DNA from: Juglans regia
Lineage: Eukaryota; Streptophyta; Magnoliopsida; Fagales; Juglandaceae
Length of the DNA stretch: 64,000 bases
Reading direction: 5' to 3'
Assembly: GCF_001411555.2 (NCBI RefSeq)
Contig: NC_049916.1
Coordinates: 26,368,558-26,432,557 of the forward strand
Positions 47,599-59,511 of this stretch are shown here, piece after piece. The notes under the pieces were generated by a model, which was not told where the DNA came from, made no database searches, and saw only the letters and a program-made list of their open reading frames with translations. Each line of letters begins with the position of its first letter. Position 1 is the stretch's first letter. Both the position numbers and the translations under genes were made by a program.

Positions 47599-50500
47599 AT
47601 GTCTCACGCTGTGTTTCAAACGGCCCAAATTATGTCCATAGAGACCTTATCGTCGAAGACCAAGGTCGGTCCCTTTTCTCCGGTTGCGCATCCGGTGGCC
47701 GGTAAGATAGCACGGAGGGGACTGGTGGTCAAGGCCTCTGCTTCGTCTTCTTCGGCCTTCGTGGAAGGGGACTCCGTTGGTCTGTTGGAGCGGTGCTTTG
47801 TGGCGTCTTCGAAGGTGATGGCTAGTCCGGTTATGAAGGGACAGTACGGTTCGCTGGGTTCGGTTACGTTGGAGAAGGGCAAGCTCGATTTGTCTCAGAA
47901 GCAATCCCAGTCTAGTCCCGAGGTCTACTTTTTCCGTCCCTTTTTTATTGTACTTTATTGGCTCGAGAATTATAATTTGGAGTTCTTTCATACGTTGGTT
48001 GGTGAGAAACTGTGTAACTTGAAGATGGTGAATAATTTGAGAACCTTAGCGGAGACTTGATAGAACCGTATGCAATTTTTGGGAGTTGGGGTGAACAAAA
48101 ATCACTGAAGGAATTTTATAATTTACGGCCTATTGAAGGCATTTCGCTCTTGAGTATTTTGTTTTGCTTCAGTTAAGCTCTTAATTTTGAAGAAAGCATA
48201 TATAGTTTTTGTACAACTCCTAGTTTTCTTGGCATTGGAATGAAAGGATTTTTTTTTATAGGAGTTGAGGGCTTATTATCTAACTAACATTATAATCTGT
48301 TATGTTATAATGTTAGTTAGATAATAACCTAGCATTAATATTCCCTATGCCGTCCCTAGCATTATAACCTGTTCTGTTTTGTACACATACTTCTTTTTGA
48401 GATTTTAAGCCTTTAGGCTTATCGGATTGCCAAGTTACCTTTATTTGGAGATGTTATCATTATCCTATCGGGTATAACATGAAACAAAATGCTTTTCCAT
48501 ACATCTAAAATTGACAGCAATCCAAATATCGTAGATGAATTATGGAACTGGCTGAATTCAGTTTTTGAAACCTTTATTTCAGTTCTCAAACACTATACTA
48601 TATCATCAGGAACTAGTTTACTGGCCCAGGACCACATAATATGAATTAGCATTTGTTTTAAGAATGCAAATTTCATTTCAGGTGATGTTGGACTTTTGTT
48701 GTGCCTAAAACTAGCGAAATTGGGATGTTTGGCATCATCTAATTTGTAAAACTCATTTTTCATGTAGACATTTTAGGGGAACCATCGTATTTATAGATGT
48801 GATTATTTATTGCACGTTGAGTGTGATATAGCCTTATAGGTCTGAGAATGCAGGCTCAAGATTCTTCATTCATTTAACCAATTAACTGAATATTTCTTCC
48901 TTGAGTTGGTTTAATTATATTATGATTCATTTATTCTGTGTTTGGTGCAAGAACCAAGATGGCTGATGCTTTTGAAATTGCAGACTGCAATTGGTGGAGG
49001 CGGTGGAGATATTGGGAAAAAAATAAATCATGGTGGTGGCGATGGTGGTGATGATGATGGTGATGATGATGACTACTTTGATGACTTCGACGATGGCGAT
49101 GAAGGAGATGAGGGAGGTCTATTTAGGAGACGAAGACTTCTTGAGGAGGTTAAAATTATGTTACATGCAAACACAAAATCATGTTCCTTAGAGTAGATTA
49201 GATTTTTTGTCCTCTAATGCTGTTAATGTTGATATCTTTTGATGCGGTTCTAACTTTTTGCCTTTGACCAGCTTTTTGATCGTAAATTTGTAGATGCTGT
49301 TTTGAATGAGTGGCAGAGGACAATGATAGATTTGCCTGCTGGATTTCGACAAGCTTATGAAATGGTATAGTATTTTTCTAAGCATGCTTTTGGCCAAGAA
49401 TTCTATCTCTGGATATTGATTGAATTTTGCCTCCAGGGTTTGGTTAGCTCTGCTCAAATGGTAAAATTCCTAGCAATCAATGCCAGGCCAACTACAACTA
49501 GAGTTATTTCTCGAGCACTTCCTGAAGGAATATCAAGGGCATTTATTGGCAGGTGATTTTGTTAACTGTTCTTTGATTTCACATTGTAGGCTGTCAACTT
49601 ACAGAGTTCGCACATAATTGATTGCCACATTTACAAATTAATCTTGTTTAATCTAGAACATTTATAATAGTGAACTCCAATCTTAGACAAAGAACATGTA
49701 TGAAGACAGTTTAACAAATGAACCTTTATAATATGAACTCCAATTCTTTAACAAACACCAACTGCACCACCGGCCAGAATGACAATGAGATATGAATATC
49801 TTACACTTCCTCTATCACCCAAGAGATTGATTGATTGTTGTTTTACTGGGAAGTTTGAAAAGTGGTAAATAGAGGGCTATAAAGTGGCTTCAGAGGTACA
49901 TAATTGAAGGCAATGAAGTATTCAAAATGGATATTTCATTCTGGATAACTTCTTACCAAAAACTTAAACACAATAGCATAGTAGATAAAATGTCTTTATA
50001 TCATCCTCTCAATAATGTTTCTAACAACTGAATAGTGGATTTTCTTTTTCCATTTTTTAATGTTCATTGCTGGTGTATTAGCAGTAAGTGGTTTGAGTCT
50101 ACCCTTGAATTATTTATTTAAACTTACATTATTCTGTTGCACAGGATGATTGCTGACCCCGCCTTCTTATATAAGCTTCTTTTGGAGCAGGCTGCTACAA
50201 TTGGTTGCTCAGTGTGGTGGGAGTTTAAGAATCGTAAAGATAGGTGTGTGCTTTGTTTAATGGAAAGGGAAGTGAAAATATACATATGCTCATTGAATGT
50301 GCTTAAATGATGAGTTTTTCCTCTACGATGGTTGTAGGATAAAACAAGAATGGGATCTGGCATTCCTTAATGTGCTCACAGTAGCAACCTGCAATGCCAT
50401 TGTTGTTTGGTCACTTGCTCCTTGTCGTTCATATGGTAACACATTCCAATTTGATTTGCAAAATACATTACAGAAGCTGCCAAACAACATATTTGAAAGG

Positions 50501-51964
50501 AGTTACCCATTTCGGGAATTTGATTTGCAAAAGAGAATCCACTCGTTTTTCTACAAGGCTGCAGAGTTTTCTATAGTTGGATTAAGTACTGGAGCAGTAC
50601 AAGGTGCACTATCAAACCTTTTGGCCAGTAAAAAGGAGGGAAGGTAAGCATGTCTAAAAGCACATGTTCCATTTAACTATTTTCTTTTCACACTAACAGA
50701 ATGAAGAAAATAACTCTGCCTGTGATTGGATGAACTAGTCCAAGTAATTTAGTTTGGGTGAATTGTTTGGCAGGTTATCTGTTACAATTCCAACCGTGAG
50801 TACTAGTGCACTTGGTTATGGTGCATTTCTCGGTCTTTATGCAAATCTCAGATATCAGCTGTTATGTGGATTTGATAGAGCAATAAGCAACCATTTTGAT
50901 GTCATTGGAGTGGCACTGTTTTTTGGCACAGCTTTGAGGTACGTTACTTTCACTAGTATAATAGTGCATCTGTTTAGCTTTATGGTGGTAGTTTTCTTTT
51001 TGTTTCTGGAAGTTGTAGGTATTTCCTTTGTATACGTCCTGTATACTTGGGCTTATGCCTATTTCTTTGAATAAAATTTATTACTTATAAAAAAAAAATA
51101 AAACTGACATCGTGCTGGTACACGGACAGGGGTATTTGCATTTTCCGATGCTCAAGGAGTTTTCCTCTTCCTCTTCCTCTTCATAATTCATTTAATTGAT
51201 ACTATATTCTTAGGACTTTCGCAGCACTATCAATACAATATAGTCAACATTTTCACTTATATGATATTCTAATTGTAGCTGCCTCTCTTGTACTGTCGAT
51301 TTAGCTATTACTACCAGTTTAATCATGTGTTTAGAATGGTATCTTATTCTTAATTTTTTTTTCTTCTTTTACAAAGTATATATGATATCTGATTTATTTT
51401 TCTTATCAATCTTATAAATATACTACTCAATTTGACGTATTAGCCTAATTTTTTATGAAAATTTTGTCTAGTGCGGTAAGGTACCTATTTGCATATGTTG
51501 CACACTTATTTTAGGCTTCCTTAGTACTAAATTCCTGCTTCAAGTGGTGGACTGGTGCCATTAGGTTCCAATCTTTGACATATCCTCTTAATATTCACCT
51601 ATACTCTGTGGCTATAGATGATGGAAGTCTTGGGTGTAGAGCATGTACAATCGTTTAACTATTGCTAGTGATTGTATGCAGGATTTTGAACGTTCAATTA
51701 GGAGAGAGATCAAGGCTGGCTTGGCTGGGGGTAGAGGCAGATCCACTGGCTCATTCAGATAGTCTCTTGAAGGTTTACAACAGGCCTTCAGAGGATGCCG
51801 ATAGGCCATCTTCAAAATGGTTTATATCAAAGAATGCCATTGTTTCTGGACTTGGGCTCCTTGGCATCAAACAGGGGAATGCTGACACTGTTGCTGATGG
51901 CGAGCCACCGGCTCCTAAAGCTCGGAGAAAGAGGATTGTCCGGAAGAAGGTGACAAGAAGTTGA
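47599..51964 (+). CDS. RETICULATA-related (DUF3411) chloroplast protein
   Basis: Eight exons join in frame, all GT-AG: 47599..47922, 48984..49148, 49272..49364, 49437..49552, 50145..50243, 50338..50643, 50774..50938 and 51682..51964. The product is 516 residues. The Ser/Lys-rich N-terminus (MSHAVFQTAQIMSIETLSSK to about 52) looks like a plastid transit peptide. Exon 2 encodes a Gly/Asp tract (GGGDGGDDDGDDDDYFDDFD). The DUF3411 region follows: FVDAVLNEWQRTMIDLPAGF, MIADPAFLYKLLLEQAATIG, CSVWWEFKNRKDR, several hydrophobic spans, and LSVTIPTVSTSALGYGAFLG. A basic tail ends KARRKRIVRKKVTRS. Family members (RETICULATA, RER1-6) are chloroplast envelope proteins needed for mesophyll development and leaf reticulation; the biochemical role is unknown. 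It looks closest to RER1. Intron 1 (1.1 kb) holds a perfect inverted repeat and intron 7 a short retroelement. Confidence 0.92.
48273..48327. repeat. Perfect 23-bp inverted repeat with 9-nt loop in RETICULATA-related intron 1
   Basis: The left arm 48273-48295 starts TTATTATCTAACTAAC. Its exact complement is at 48305-48327, and TCTGTTATG lies between. Transcribed, it would form a strong hairpin. Confidence 0.8.
51015..51097 (+). mobile_element. Short poly(A)-tailed retroelement in RETICULATA-related intron 7
   Basis: GTATACGTCCTGTATACTTG, then GGCTTATGCCTATTTCTTTG, AATAAAATTTATTACTTAT and an A run. It is the same type of tail as the copies at 1021 and 13,515, in sense orientation. Confidence 0.55.
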
Positions 51965-52465
51965 GCATATATAGTTTTTCTTATGTAAAATCACGATCAC
52001 TGTCCAATTTTGCCATTTGACAAAGACGTGGCTAGCTAGCTTGCTCATCAAATTTGAGAAAGTAAGAGCTACTTGGAGTGGGAGGTAGTGTTCCACAATG
52101 ATCATTCATGACCGATAGAGTGTTGGGCAGCTGGGAATTAAAGATTGAACTCGATTACTATAACGAGAATAAATTTTTTCAGGGAGGATTTCTTTATTTT
52201 ATTTTTTATTTTTTATTTTTCTCTTGAATGAACCATTGTATTTTATTAAATGAGCATATTGTATAACAGCGCTATATGACGATTTGAAAAGGTTCAATAT
52301 CTTGAATTTTTCTAATATGTTCTGAGGTACTGTAGTTCTGAGATTTCATTGTTTATGAACATAAGATTTCTTGTGGGCCTGTGGCATTTAACCCACGAAC
52401 TTGAAGGATTTAAAGCAGCCCTATCAACCACGAGAGCTATAAATTCATTGGTTTGGGAGAAGAGC
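51965..52465. other. RETICULATA-related 3'UTR and flank
   Basis: No further coding sequence. The T/A-rich stretch near 52,195 is downstream of the likely 3'UTR. Confidence 0.4.
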
Positions 52466-52672
52466 GGTGCTACTCGCTAGTCAGTTTTGTAAGTTTTTTT
52501 TTTTAATTTTTATATTCATATTTTTTTAATATATTTAAATATTTTTAAAAAATAAAAAAATATATCAATATAATTAAAATTATTTTTTTAATTATTAAAT
52601 AATAAATAATAAATAAATAAATTTTATTTACATTTGAACGGTACACATGGGGTAAAATAACTTTTCTCTTTC
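52466..52672. mobile_element. AT-rich MITE-like repeat, family of 61,300-61,503
   Basis: Shares the interior order TTTTTAATATATTTAAATAT, ATATATCAATA, TTTTTTAATTATTAAATAA and the right part (ACATTTGAACGG versus ACATTTAAAACG) with 61,300-61,503. The left part reads GGTGCTACTCGCTAG versus GTGTGCCGCTAGC. The termini are not clear. Confidence 0.4.
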
Positions 52673-53131
52673 TACTTGGTCAAATCGTACTTTTAAAGGA
52701 GGCGTACCAGCTAACAAGACTAGGGGAGACTATCACTGTCATTTCTCTTACTTTTAATACTTTTCTCTTCTACTACAAATCATAGACGAAGACATGGACT
52801 TTTTTTGGATAATTAATTACTCTAAGAAGTTTCAACTTTTTAACAAAAATGCCAAACGAAAAATAAAGAAAGAAGGAAAACGATTACATTAGCCATTAGG
52901 TCATAAGATTAAAAAAAACATAAAACATCATTGAGTAAAATTAAAATATTAATCGATGGTTCGATTAACAGTACATATATGTATATATAGATAATATCAT
53001 ATCTTGAAAATTAATTAGGATATAATTACCTCAATCTACAAATATATTGTCGTCATAATATTCCAAAATGATCACCTCTTTAAACGTCAAACTCTTTAGA
53101 AATGACAACTTTTCTCGCCATACACGTAAGA

Positions 53132-53993
53132 TAGGGGCGGACCTATGTTGATAGTTGGGAGGGCGAGTTTTCAAAAATATGTTTTAGTACGTGGTTTTAT
53201 CAAAGATATCCTAATACAAAGATTATTTGCCCCCCAAAACATTTTAAAAAATCTCATTTAGTATTTAGTTGTCTAGGTTTCTTTTAGTTTTTTAATAATT
53301 TTTTCATAATTATACCTATTTTTTATCATTAATAAAATCTCACATTTTCATTTTTTTTTACATCTCATAAGAGGCAATAAAATATCTCGGTCTGTTTTTA
53401 TAAGCTATTTTTTTTTCATTAATAAAATCTCATATTCTCATTTTTTTTTTACATCTCATAAGAGGCAATAAAATATCTTGGTCTTTTTTTTATAAGCTAT
53501 TTGGTAAATTTACAATATCATTTTTCCTATTTATTTACACTTTTCCTTTTAAGTCTTCCACTAGCTAGTTTGTTTGGATTAATTTTGTTAGTAAATACAT
53601 ATATACTACCATCAAGTTAATAATTTGGAGTGAATACAACAAATCTCGCATAACTATTTCTATTTATATTATAGAGACTTTACAATATTCAATCTTAGAT
53701 TCAACAAAAAAATTTATCTTTGTTTACTTAACTTTTATCATTTGCTTCAAAAAATCTTATATAGCTATTTCTATCTTAATTTTTATTTTTCACTTGAGTC
53801 CGATAGAGCTCAAGTTAGAGGTTTAGATGGGTGGTTTTAATAATTTAGTTTGTCCCTAAATAACAACCTTATATGGTTAATGTTAAATGTCGGTGACACA
53901 CTTTGCTACCTTAAATGTCGGTTATTGTTCACACATACATACGACACACTTTGCTAATCGCCCCCCATGCACCAAATCCTAATTCCGCCCCTG
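53132..53993. mobile_element. Probable non-autonomous hAT-like element
   Basis: The left end TAGGGGCGGA and the complement of the right end CAGGGGCGGA form a short terminal inverted repeat. Flanking 8-mers ACGTAAGA (53124-53131) and GCATAAGA (53994-54001) match at 6/8. The interior has a 90-bp direct repeat and no transposase. Confidence 0.5.
53327..53506. repeat. Two direct copies of a ~90-bp unit
   Basis: CATTAATAAAATCTCACATT (53,327) and CATTAATAAAATCTCATATT (53,417) start near-identical copies. Both pass through ACATCTCATAAGAGGCAATA and AAATATCT(C/T)GGTCT. Confidence 0.8.
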
Positions 53994-54001
53994 GCATAAG
54001 A

Positions 54002-54882
54002 TCATTGGACTCGTCACCATCAGATCTTTTAGATCTGACCTTTGTGGCTGAAAAGAAACAATCGTGTTGCCTTCACGTGTCGTCACAGATTTCAAAGTCT
54101 GCTAGAGTTGGTCCAAACTATAATCCCTCATTTTTTGCTTCTATCTTACTGTTTACCTTTTTGGTTTTCTTATTATTTATTAAAAAAAAAAAGTTCGTTT
54201 CTCGGACTTTTGTCTGTAGAGGTTGAGTCATTTCCTTTTATAAAGGGTGAGATTGAGTTGTCTCTTGAAAGTTTGTCTGTAGAGAGTATCAGCAGTAGTG
54301 AAGACCATATTAGTCACAAAAGGAAATAGTGTACTGGTTGAGCTCCAAATGTATTATTTTGGTTTATGATGTCATGTTTGATATAGAGACATCCCAAAAT
54401 GTATCTGCTCATGGATGTAAATTTCGTGATGAATAAATGATGATAGTTTCCCTTAAAAAAAAATCAAGACATATATATATATATATAGATATATATTTAT
54501 GACAAATATTTATTCGCAAATATTTATACGTGACCAAAATTTTTATTTGTAACAAAAGTATGTACACTAAAATAATATATATATGACCATTTGTTGCTTT
54601 CACCTTGCAGCAAAGGGTCATATATAAGCTGAAAAACTAATGTAAAATTGCAAGAAATTATTCTTCGTGACAAAATGATCTCCTCATATGTTGAACCATA
54701 ACAAATTATAAACTGTCCGCGCTTATAATATAAAAATTCTTAATTGACAAGTGAAGAACAACAAATATGAATTTTACAAATGAAAGGAACCCTTTATTCA
54801 GACATGACAACCCATTACATGATAGCCTGGAAATATGAGGAAAAAGACAAAATAATGAAAGGGAACTATATATATTTTCTAG

Positions 54883-54922
<40 letters not shown>

Positions 54923-55397
54923 TACGTATATTCGACTCAAAGAATAATGTTCAAACCTTCAACTTTTTCTCTATCTTTGTAGTCAAGAACAAGCGTGCAT
55001 GAATTTTACAATTAACGAAAGGAATCCTTTCTAATTCATACATGACACAACGTCCGGAAATTACATGTAGAAAAAGACAAAATAATGAAAGAGATATTAT
55101 ACTTTTGCTGCTCTTCCTAGCTAGGTCTATTCAACTCAAAGAATATTCAAACTTTCCATTTTTTCTCTACCTTTCATGTAGTTCCAGAACAATTAATCCC
55201 TAAAAATTTGCATAAACACGTACGAGATCATTAGCTAGAGATGATCATCGATGAAAATAATTATTTACATGAATAACTTATATTGATATAAATTGAAATG
55301 AACCTGCTGGCCAAAATGAAGAACATGCATAATCATGTGCAAAATAACATTAGACGGTATGCCCAGCACTAAACGTGGGGCGGCATAGTAACTTCAC

Positions 55398-55449
<52 letters not shown>

Positions 55450-56400
55450 CCCTAGATTAAGCTAGCTAGCTAGCTTTACAGCATATATACTGATAATGAA
55501 TTCTAAACCTTTTAATTTCTTCTTTTCATTCTGATGATCCTTTGTGTTAGCGTTGGGAATTAGCACCTTTCATGGAGTTTATAAATACTTAATTAATTTT
55601 GAGTGGTATTCATCAATGCATGCATGAACTTTTGTGGTTTATTGAGAGTGCAATATATGTGATCTTTTAACTGTTCAAAGTACTAGCTAGTATACGCTAA
55701 GTAGTACTACCATGGATTAATCCAGATCATCAAGTAGTACTACGTACTCCATGAATTAATTGATTAAAAGAGAGATCATCGTGATCAGCTTGCCAATGGC
55801 TCTGGCTACTATCTAAAAAATAGGTAATATTTTATCATGTTGTCTTGTTTCAATTCTATTTATAAATAAATATATGGCTTTAATTGTTTTTTTTAAATAA
55901 CTGGTTAAAGAGATCTACAAAAAGATCATCGAAAGCGGATGAAATGATCACAAACTGTCCCGATCAATCAAAATTAACAATATCCATGCATGAATGATAT
56001 GGCATCATGCAGTACTACTACTACTACTACTACTACGTACTGCTTGATATTAAATTGACAAACTTACTGATGATCATGATGATGTTTGTCTTCCCCCGTT
56101 CCTGTAATTCACATGATTAATACTGCCTTGAGACTCCATGCATGGAAGTGGTGAAGGATTAGGTGGCACTGGAATAAATGAAACTAATTAATGGATCAGA
56201 CCAAAACCTGAAAAGGAGCTGAAGCCGCTGCATGCCAGCTAGCTGTGGTGGGACCAACATCATCAGATGGCAGCAGCTCTTGAAGAGTCCAAAGACCTAC
56301 TTAATTAAACCTATTCCATGAAATTCCCCCACCTTCTAGTTTCCTGTCTAGCCAGATCCTAAAACCAAAACCTTCTATTTTCCGGGGCTCCAAATTAATT
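54002..56400. other. Intergenic, AT-rich; no supported gene
   Basis: A plus frame at 54,042-54,329 has no recognisable domain. A pair of near repeats (GAATTTTACAA..TGAAAGGAACCCTTT at 54,770 and GAATTTTACAATTAACGAAA at 55,000) suggests a local duplication of about 230 bp. TA-rich tracts lie at 54,470, 54,885 and 55,403. A (CTA)n run lies near 56,010-56,035. Confidence 0.45.
55403..55448. repeat. (TA)23 microsatellite
   Basis: An uninterrupted TA tract of about 46 bp between the RETICULATA-related and elongase genes. Confidence 0.9.
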
Positions 56401-56532
56401 TTTCTTTCCCTCAGTATAACCTTTCCTTTCTGATCAATCTCCCCCGGCCGGCCTGGTCGTCCTCTGCTCTCCACGGCCGCCACCACCACCACCAACCATT
56501 ACGCCGGGGGTGTGAGCCAGATCATAAGCCAC

Positions 56533-57333
56533 ATGATCATCATGAGCCACTTTTCCTCAGCCCTTCAATACTGGCTCGTTAACCACCCAATCATCTTCCA
56601 CTTCTCATGGACCCAGGGTCAAACACTTGGCTCCTCTCCTGTCTTCCTCACCCTCACTGTCCTCTCCTACCTCTTCCTCACCTTCCTTCTATCCCACCTC
56701 CCTCTCCCACCCATTAGGCCGGGCCTCCTCAAATCAGTCACTGCTGTCCATAACCTCGTCCTCCTCGTCTTCTCCCTCATCATGGCCCTTGGTTGCAGCG
56801 TCTCCACCCTCTCCTACGCACCTCACTTGCTCTGGGTCATTTGCCTCCCCCCTAAAACCCCACCGAACGGGCCCCTCTTTTTCTGGGCGTACATGTTCTA
56901 CCTTTCCAAGATATTAGAATTCGTAGACACCCTTTTGATCATCGTGAGTAACTCGACCAGGAGACTCACTTTTCTCCACGTTTACCACCACGCAGCCGTC
57001 GTGATCATGTGCTACATATGGCTACAAACGTCGCAGTCCATGTTTCCGCTGGTGCTCGTGACCAACGCGTCGGTGCATGTGCTGATGTACGCCTACTACT
57101 TGTGTTGTGCACTCGGGGTGCGCCCCAGATGGAAGCGGCTGCTCACGGAGTGTCAAATTGCGCAGTTTTTGTCTAGCTTTGTGGTTCTGGGTATGATGCT
57201 GTATTACCATTTCACCGGGTCAGGCTGCAGCGGAGTCTGGGGCTGGTGCTTCAATACGGTCTTCTACTCTTCGCTTTTGGCTCTCTTCTTAGACTTCCAT
57301 GCAAAGAATTATGCCAACTCGAAGAGAGAATAA
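56533..57333 (+). CDS. ELO-type (GNS1/SUR4) very-long-chain fatty acid elongase, 3-ketoacyl-CoA synthase
   Basis: Intronless; 266 residues from the first ATG in frame. The frame opens at a GTG at 56,512, and an ATG at 56,542 (MSHFSSALQYWLVNHP) is an equally good start. The hallmark ELO motifs appear in order: SKILEFVDTLLI (KxxExxDT), FLHVYHHAAVV (HxxHH), NASVHVLMYAYY (the NxxxHxxMYxYY box) and TECQIAQF (TxxQxxQ). They lie among about seven hydrophobic spans. ELO enzymes condense malonyl-CoA with long-chain acyl-CoA in the ER membrane, the first step of elongation for sphingolipid and other very-long-chain acyl chains. In plants this HOS3-like family exists beside the FAE1/KCS type. No KKxx signal is seen at the C-terminus (NYANSKRE). 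The leader is CT-rich. Confidence 0.9.
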   Translation: MIIMSHFSSALQYWLVNHPIIFHFSWTQGQTLGSSPVFLTLTVLSYLFLTFLLSHLPLPPIRPGLLKSVTAVHNLVLLVFSLIMALGCSVSTLSYAPHLLWVICLPPKTPPNGPLFFWAYMFYLSKILEFVDTLLIIVSNSTRRLTFLHVYHHAAVVIMCYIWLQTSQSMFPLVLVTNASVHVLMYAYYLCCALGVRPRWKRLLTECQIAQFLSSFVVLGMMLYYHFTGSGCSGVWGWCFNTVFYSSLLALFLDFHAKNYANSKRE

Positions 57334-57430
57334 ATCGTACTTGTGGTCGTAATTAATTAGCATGAAGATCTTCATGGCCTTATAAATTTGTCTTGGGTAC
57401 GTACGTATAATATTCTATATCATTCATATA

Positions 57431-57632
57431 AGGTTGCGTTTGGATGTTGAAGTGAGTTGAAGTGAGTTGAATTGAGATTATAAAATATTGTTAGAATATT
57501 ATTTTTTAATATTATTATTATTTTAGAATTTAAAAAAATTGAATTGTTTATTATATTTTATATTAAAATTTAAAAAAATTGTAATAATGAGTTGAGATGA
57601 ATTGAGATGAGTTTATCGTCCAAACGAAGCCA
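57431..57632. mobile_element. Tourist-like MITE copy I, just 3' of the elongase gene
   Basis: Starts GGTTGCGTTTGGATGTTG and ends CGTCCAAACGAAGCC (complement GGCTTCGTTTGGACG), in the same orientation as copies D and J. It lies about 100 bp after the stop codon, possibly within the 3'UTR. Confidence 0.75.
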
Positions 57633-57639
57633 AGATATA

Positions 57640-58254
57640 TAGCGGCGGCCAAGATTGATTAATTAATTATTAATTGATGTAAGACTATTTGGAGAGCATA
57701 TAATATTCATGATAAACCTACCAGCTACATACCTAAGCCTGCCGGACTATTTAATTTGGTTCTATCTAATATTATTATTTTGTAGTACTGTAATTTGCAT
57801 TTTGCACTAGTACTTCTTATCAAGCATTTATTCTAAACTTTTCTTTTATATTATAATATATATACTGAGATCAATATTAATTAAAATAATATTATCGTGT
57901 TAATTAATATATATCATGACTGCATTAATTAGTAAAATGCTTATTTGTCAGCAGTTAATATTTATTATGAAAATAATAATTTTTTTTATTAAAATTAACC
58001 TATTTTCAATATCGTAAATAGATTCACCGTAAATAATTTATTTTAAATATTTATTTTTCTTGTTTTCATAACCACATGCAAGCATGTGTATTACCAATTG
58101 TCATGTTTTTCCTGCAACTTCTGTACTACGTGCCAATTATGCTGCAATATTTAAGATCTTATCATGTTAATCCATGCAACTCCCAGCTACCACACGTTGA
58201 TGATCTGAATCGATCTCGATCGCGCGTTTCCTTTTAGCGACCAGTAGTACTACT
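57640..58254. other. Intergenic AT-rich DNA
   Basis: Nothing recognisable. Confidence 0.4.
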
Positions 58255-59336
58255 CATTATAACAAATTTTGACTTTGTGACTATGAAATCATCACAACAA
58301 ATAAGTAAACTGTCACAATTTTGTTTTGCATGTGACGGTTTTAGACCGTCACCTAAAAGGTATTATAAAAATTTTTTTGTAATGATTTACTGTTTAATTA
58401 TTAAAAGAATTTATTTTTTATTATTTTTTGTAACAATTAAAAGTCTTCCATGAGATATAACGTTCAAATGTAATTTTTTTGTGACAATTAAAATTCATCA
58501 CAGAAAATAACATTTACATTTAAAAATCGACATTCATACGTTAATCTAACCGATTAATATTCGAAGGTTAAAACTTAGACATTCGTTATTTTTATTTCGC
58601 ACGATTAATATTTACGTTCGAACGTTTGCTCAGAGACTTTTAAATGTTGCATTCGGATGTTAATGGAGAAGCATTCGAACATACAATTTTTAACGTTCGG
58701 ATGTTGGGTTATCGTTCAAACGTATATATTCTAATCATTCGGACATTTAGATCGTTTGTGCATGGAAACGTTCTAACGGAGGACTTAAGTTCGAATGTTT
58801 TGCTGGAATTCAGTGGTATTATGTTCGAACGTTTGTTCTTTACATTCGAACATTCTGACCAGAAATAGTATTTTCATAAAATTAAAAAGTATACAAATTG
58901 TATCATATTACACCTTAAATATAATAACTTGTAATGTCTTATAGAGTTGCAAAAATAGACAATAAATTTTTTTAATAATGATAATAATATAATCATTTAT
59001 TCTTATTTCCTTGTCCACTGCGATTCTGCTGAAGTGACATAATACTGCACTTCAATTCTCAATTTTTTTAATCTAAAATATCCAACTTTAATATCAAATC
59101 AATTAACGTTTGAATGTGAATCACTAACGTTCGAATGCTGGTGTAAAAAATTTTCACGTTTGCACGTAAATAGTCTTAGTGTTCGAATATCCAGGACTCG
59201 TTTGAACGTAATGCAATTTTTTGACTGCCTTTAGTGACAATTTTCACAAACTGTCATAAAAAATATTTTTGGTAATGGTTTGAAGACTAGCACAATTGTT
59301 AAACTGCCACAAAAACTCATGATTTATGTTGTAGTG
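58255..59336. mobile_element. Degenerate non-autonomous CACTA (En/Spm-like) element rich in TTCGAA-centred motifs
   Basis: The complement of the right end is CACTACAACATAAATCATGA, a classic CACTA terminus. The left end CATTATAACAAATTTTGA is the same with C-to-T changes. The 3-bp duplication ACT flanks both ends (58252-58254; 59337-59339), as expected for CACTA. The subterminal zones also mirror each other (CTGTCACAATTTTG versus ACAAAATTGTCAC-like words; GTGACGGTTTTAGACCGTCAC palindrome at about 58,331). The interior repeats words like ACGTTCGAACGTT about sixteen times. No transposase is present; the 74-codon frame at 58,644 is a product of these repeats. Confidence 0.6.
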
Positions 59337-59466
59337 ACTCCGAGCTCGATTAACTATTTAATTCCAACCTTGTTTGGCCTTGCCCTAGCTAGCTAGCTAG
59401 CTACCGATCCAAAGTCGTTCTACAGCCATGCAAACATATTCCAAATAAAGAAATACAAAAGCAACG

Positions 59467-59469
<3 letters not shown>

Positions 59470-59507
<38 letters not shown>
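59470..59507. repeat. (TA)n microsatellite
   Basis: About 18 TA units; further TA tracts are near 59,760 and 61,025. Confidence 0.85.

Positions 59508-59511
<4 letters not shown>

Noticed and set aside
54042..54329. 95-codon plus frame
   Set aside because: Crosses an A run, has no domain and lies in repeat-rich intergenic DNA.
56512..56532. Start of the elongase frame at 56,512
   Set aside because: The codon is GTG; the first ATG is at 56,533.
58644..58868. 74-codon plus frame
   Set aside because: Lies in the TTCGAA-motif repeats of a CACTA-like element.
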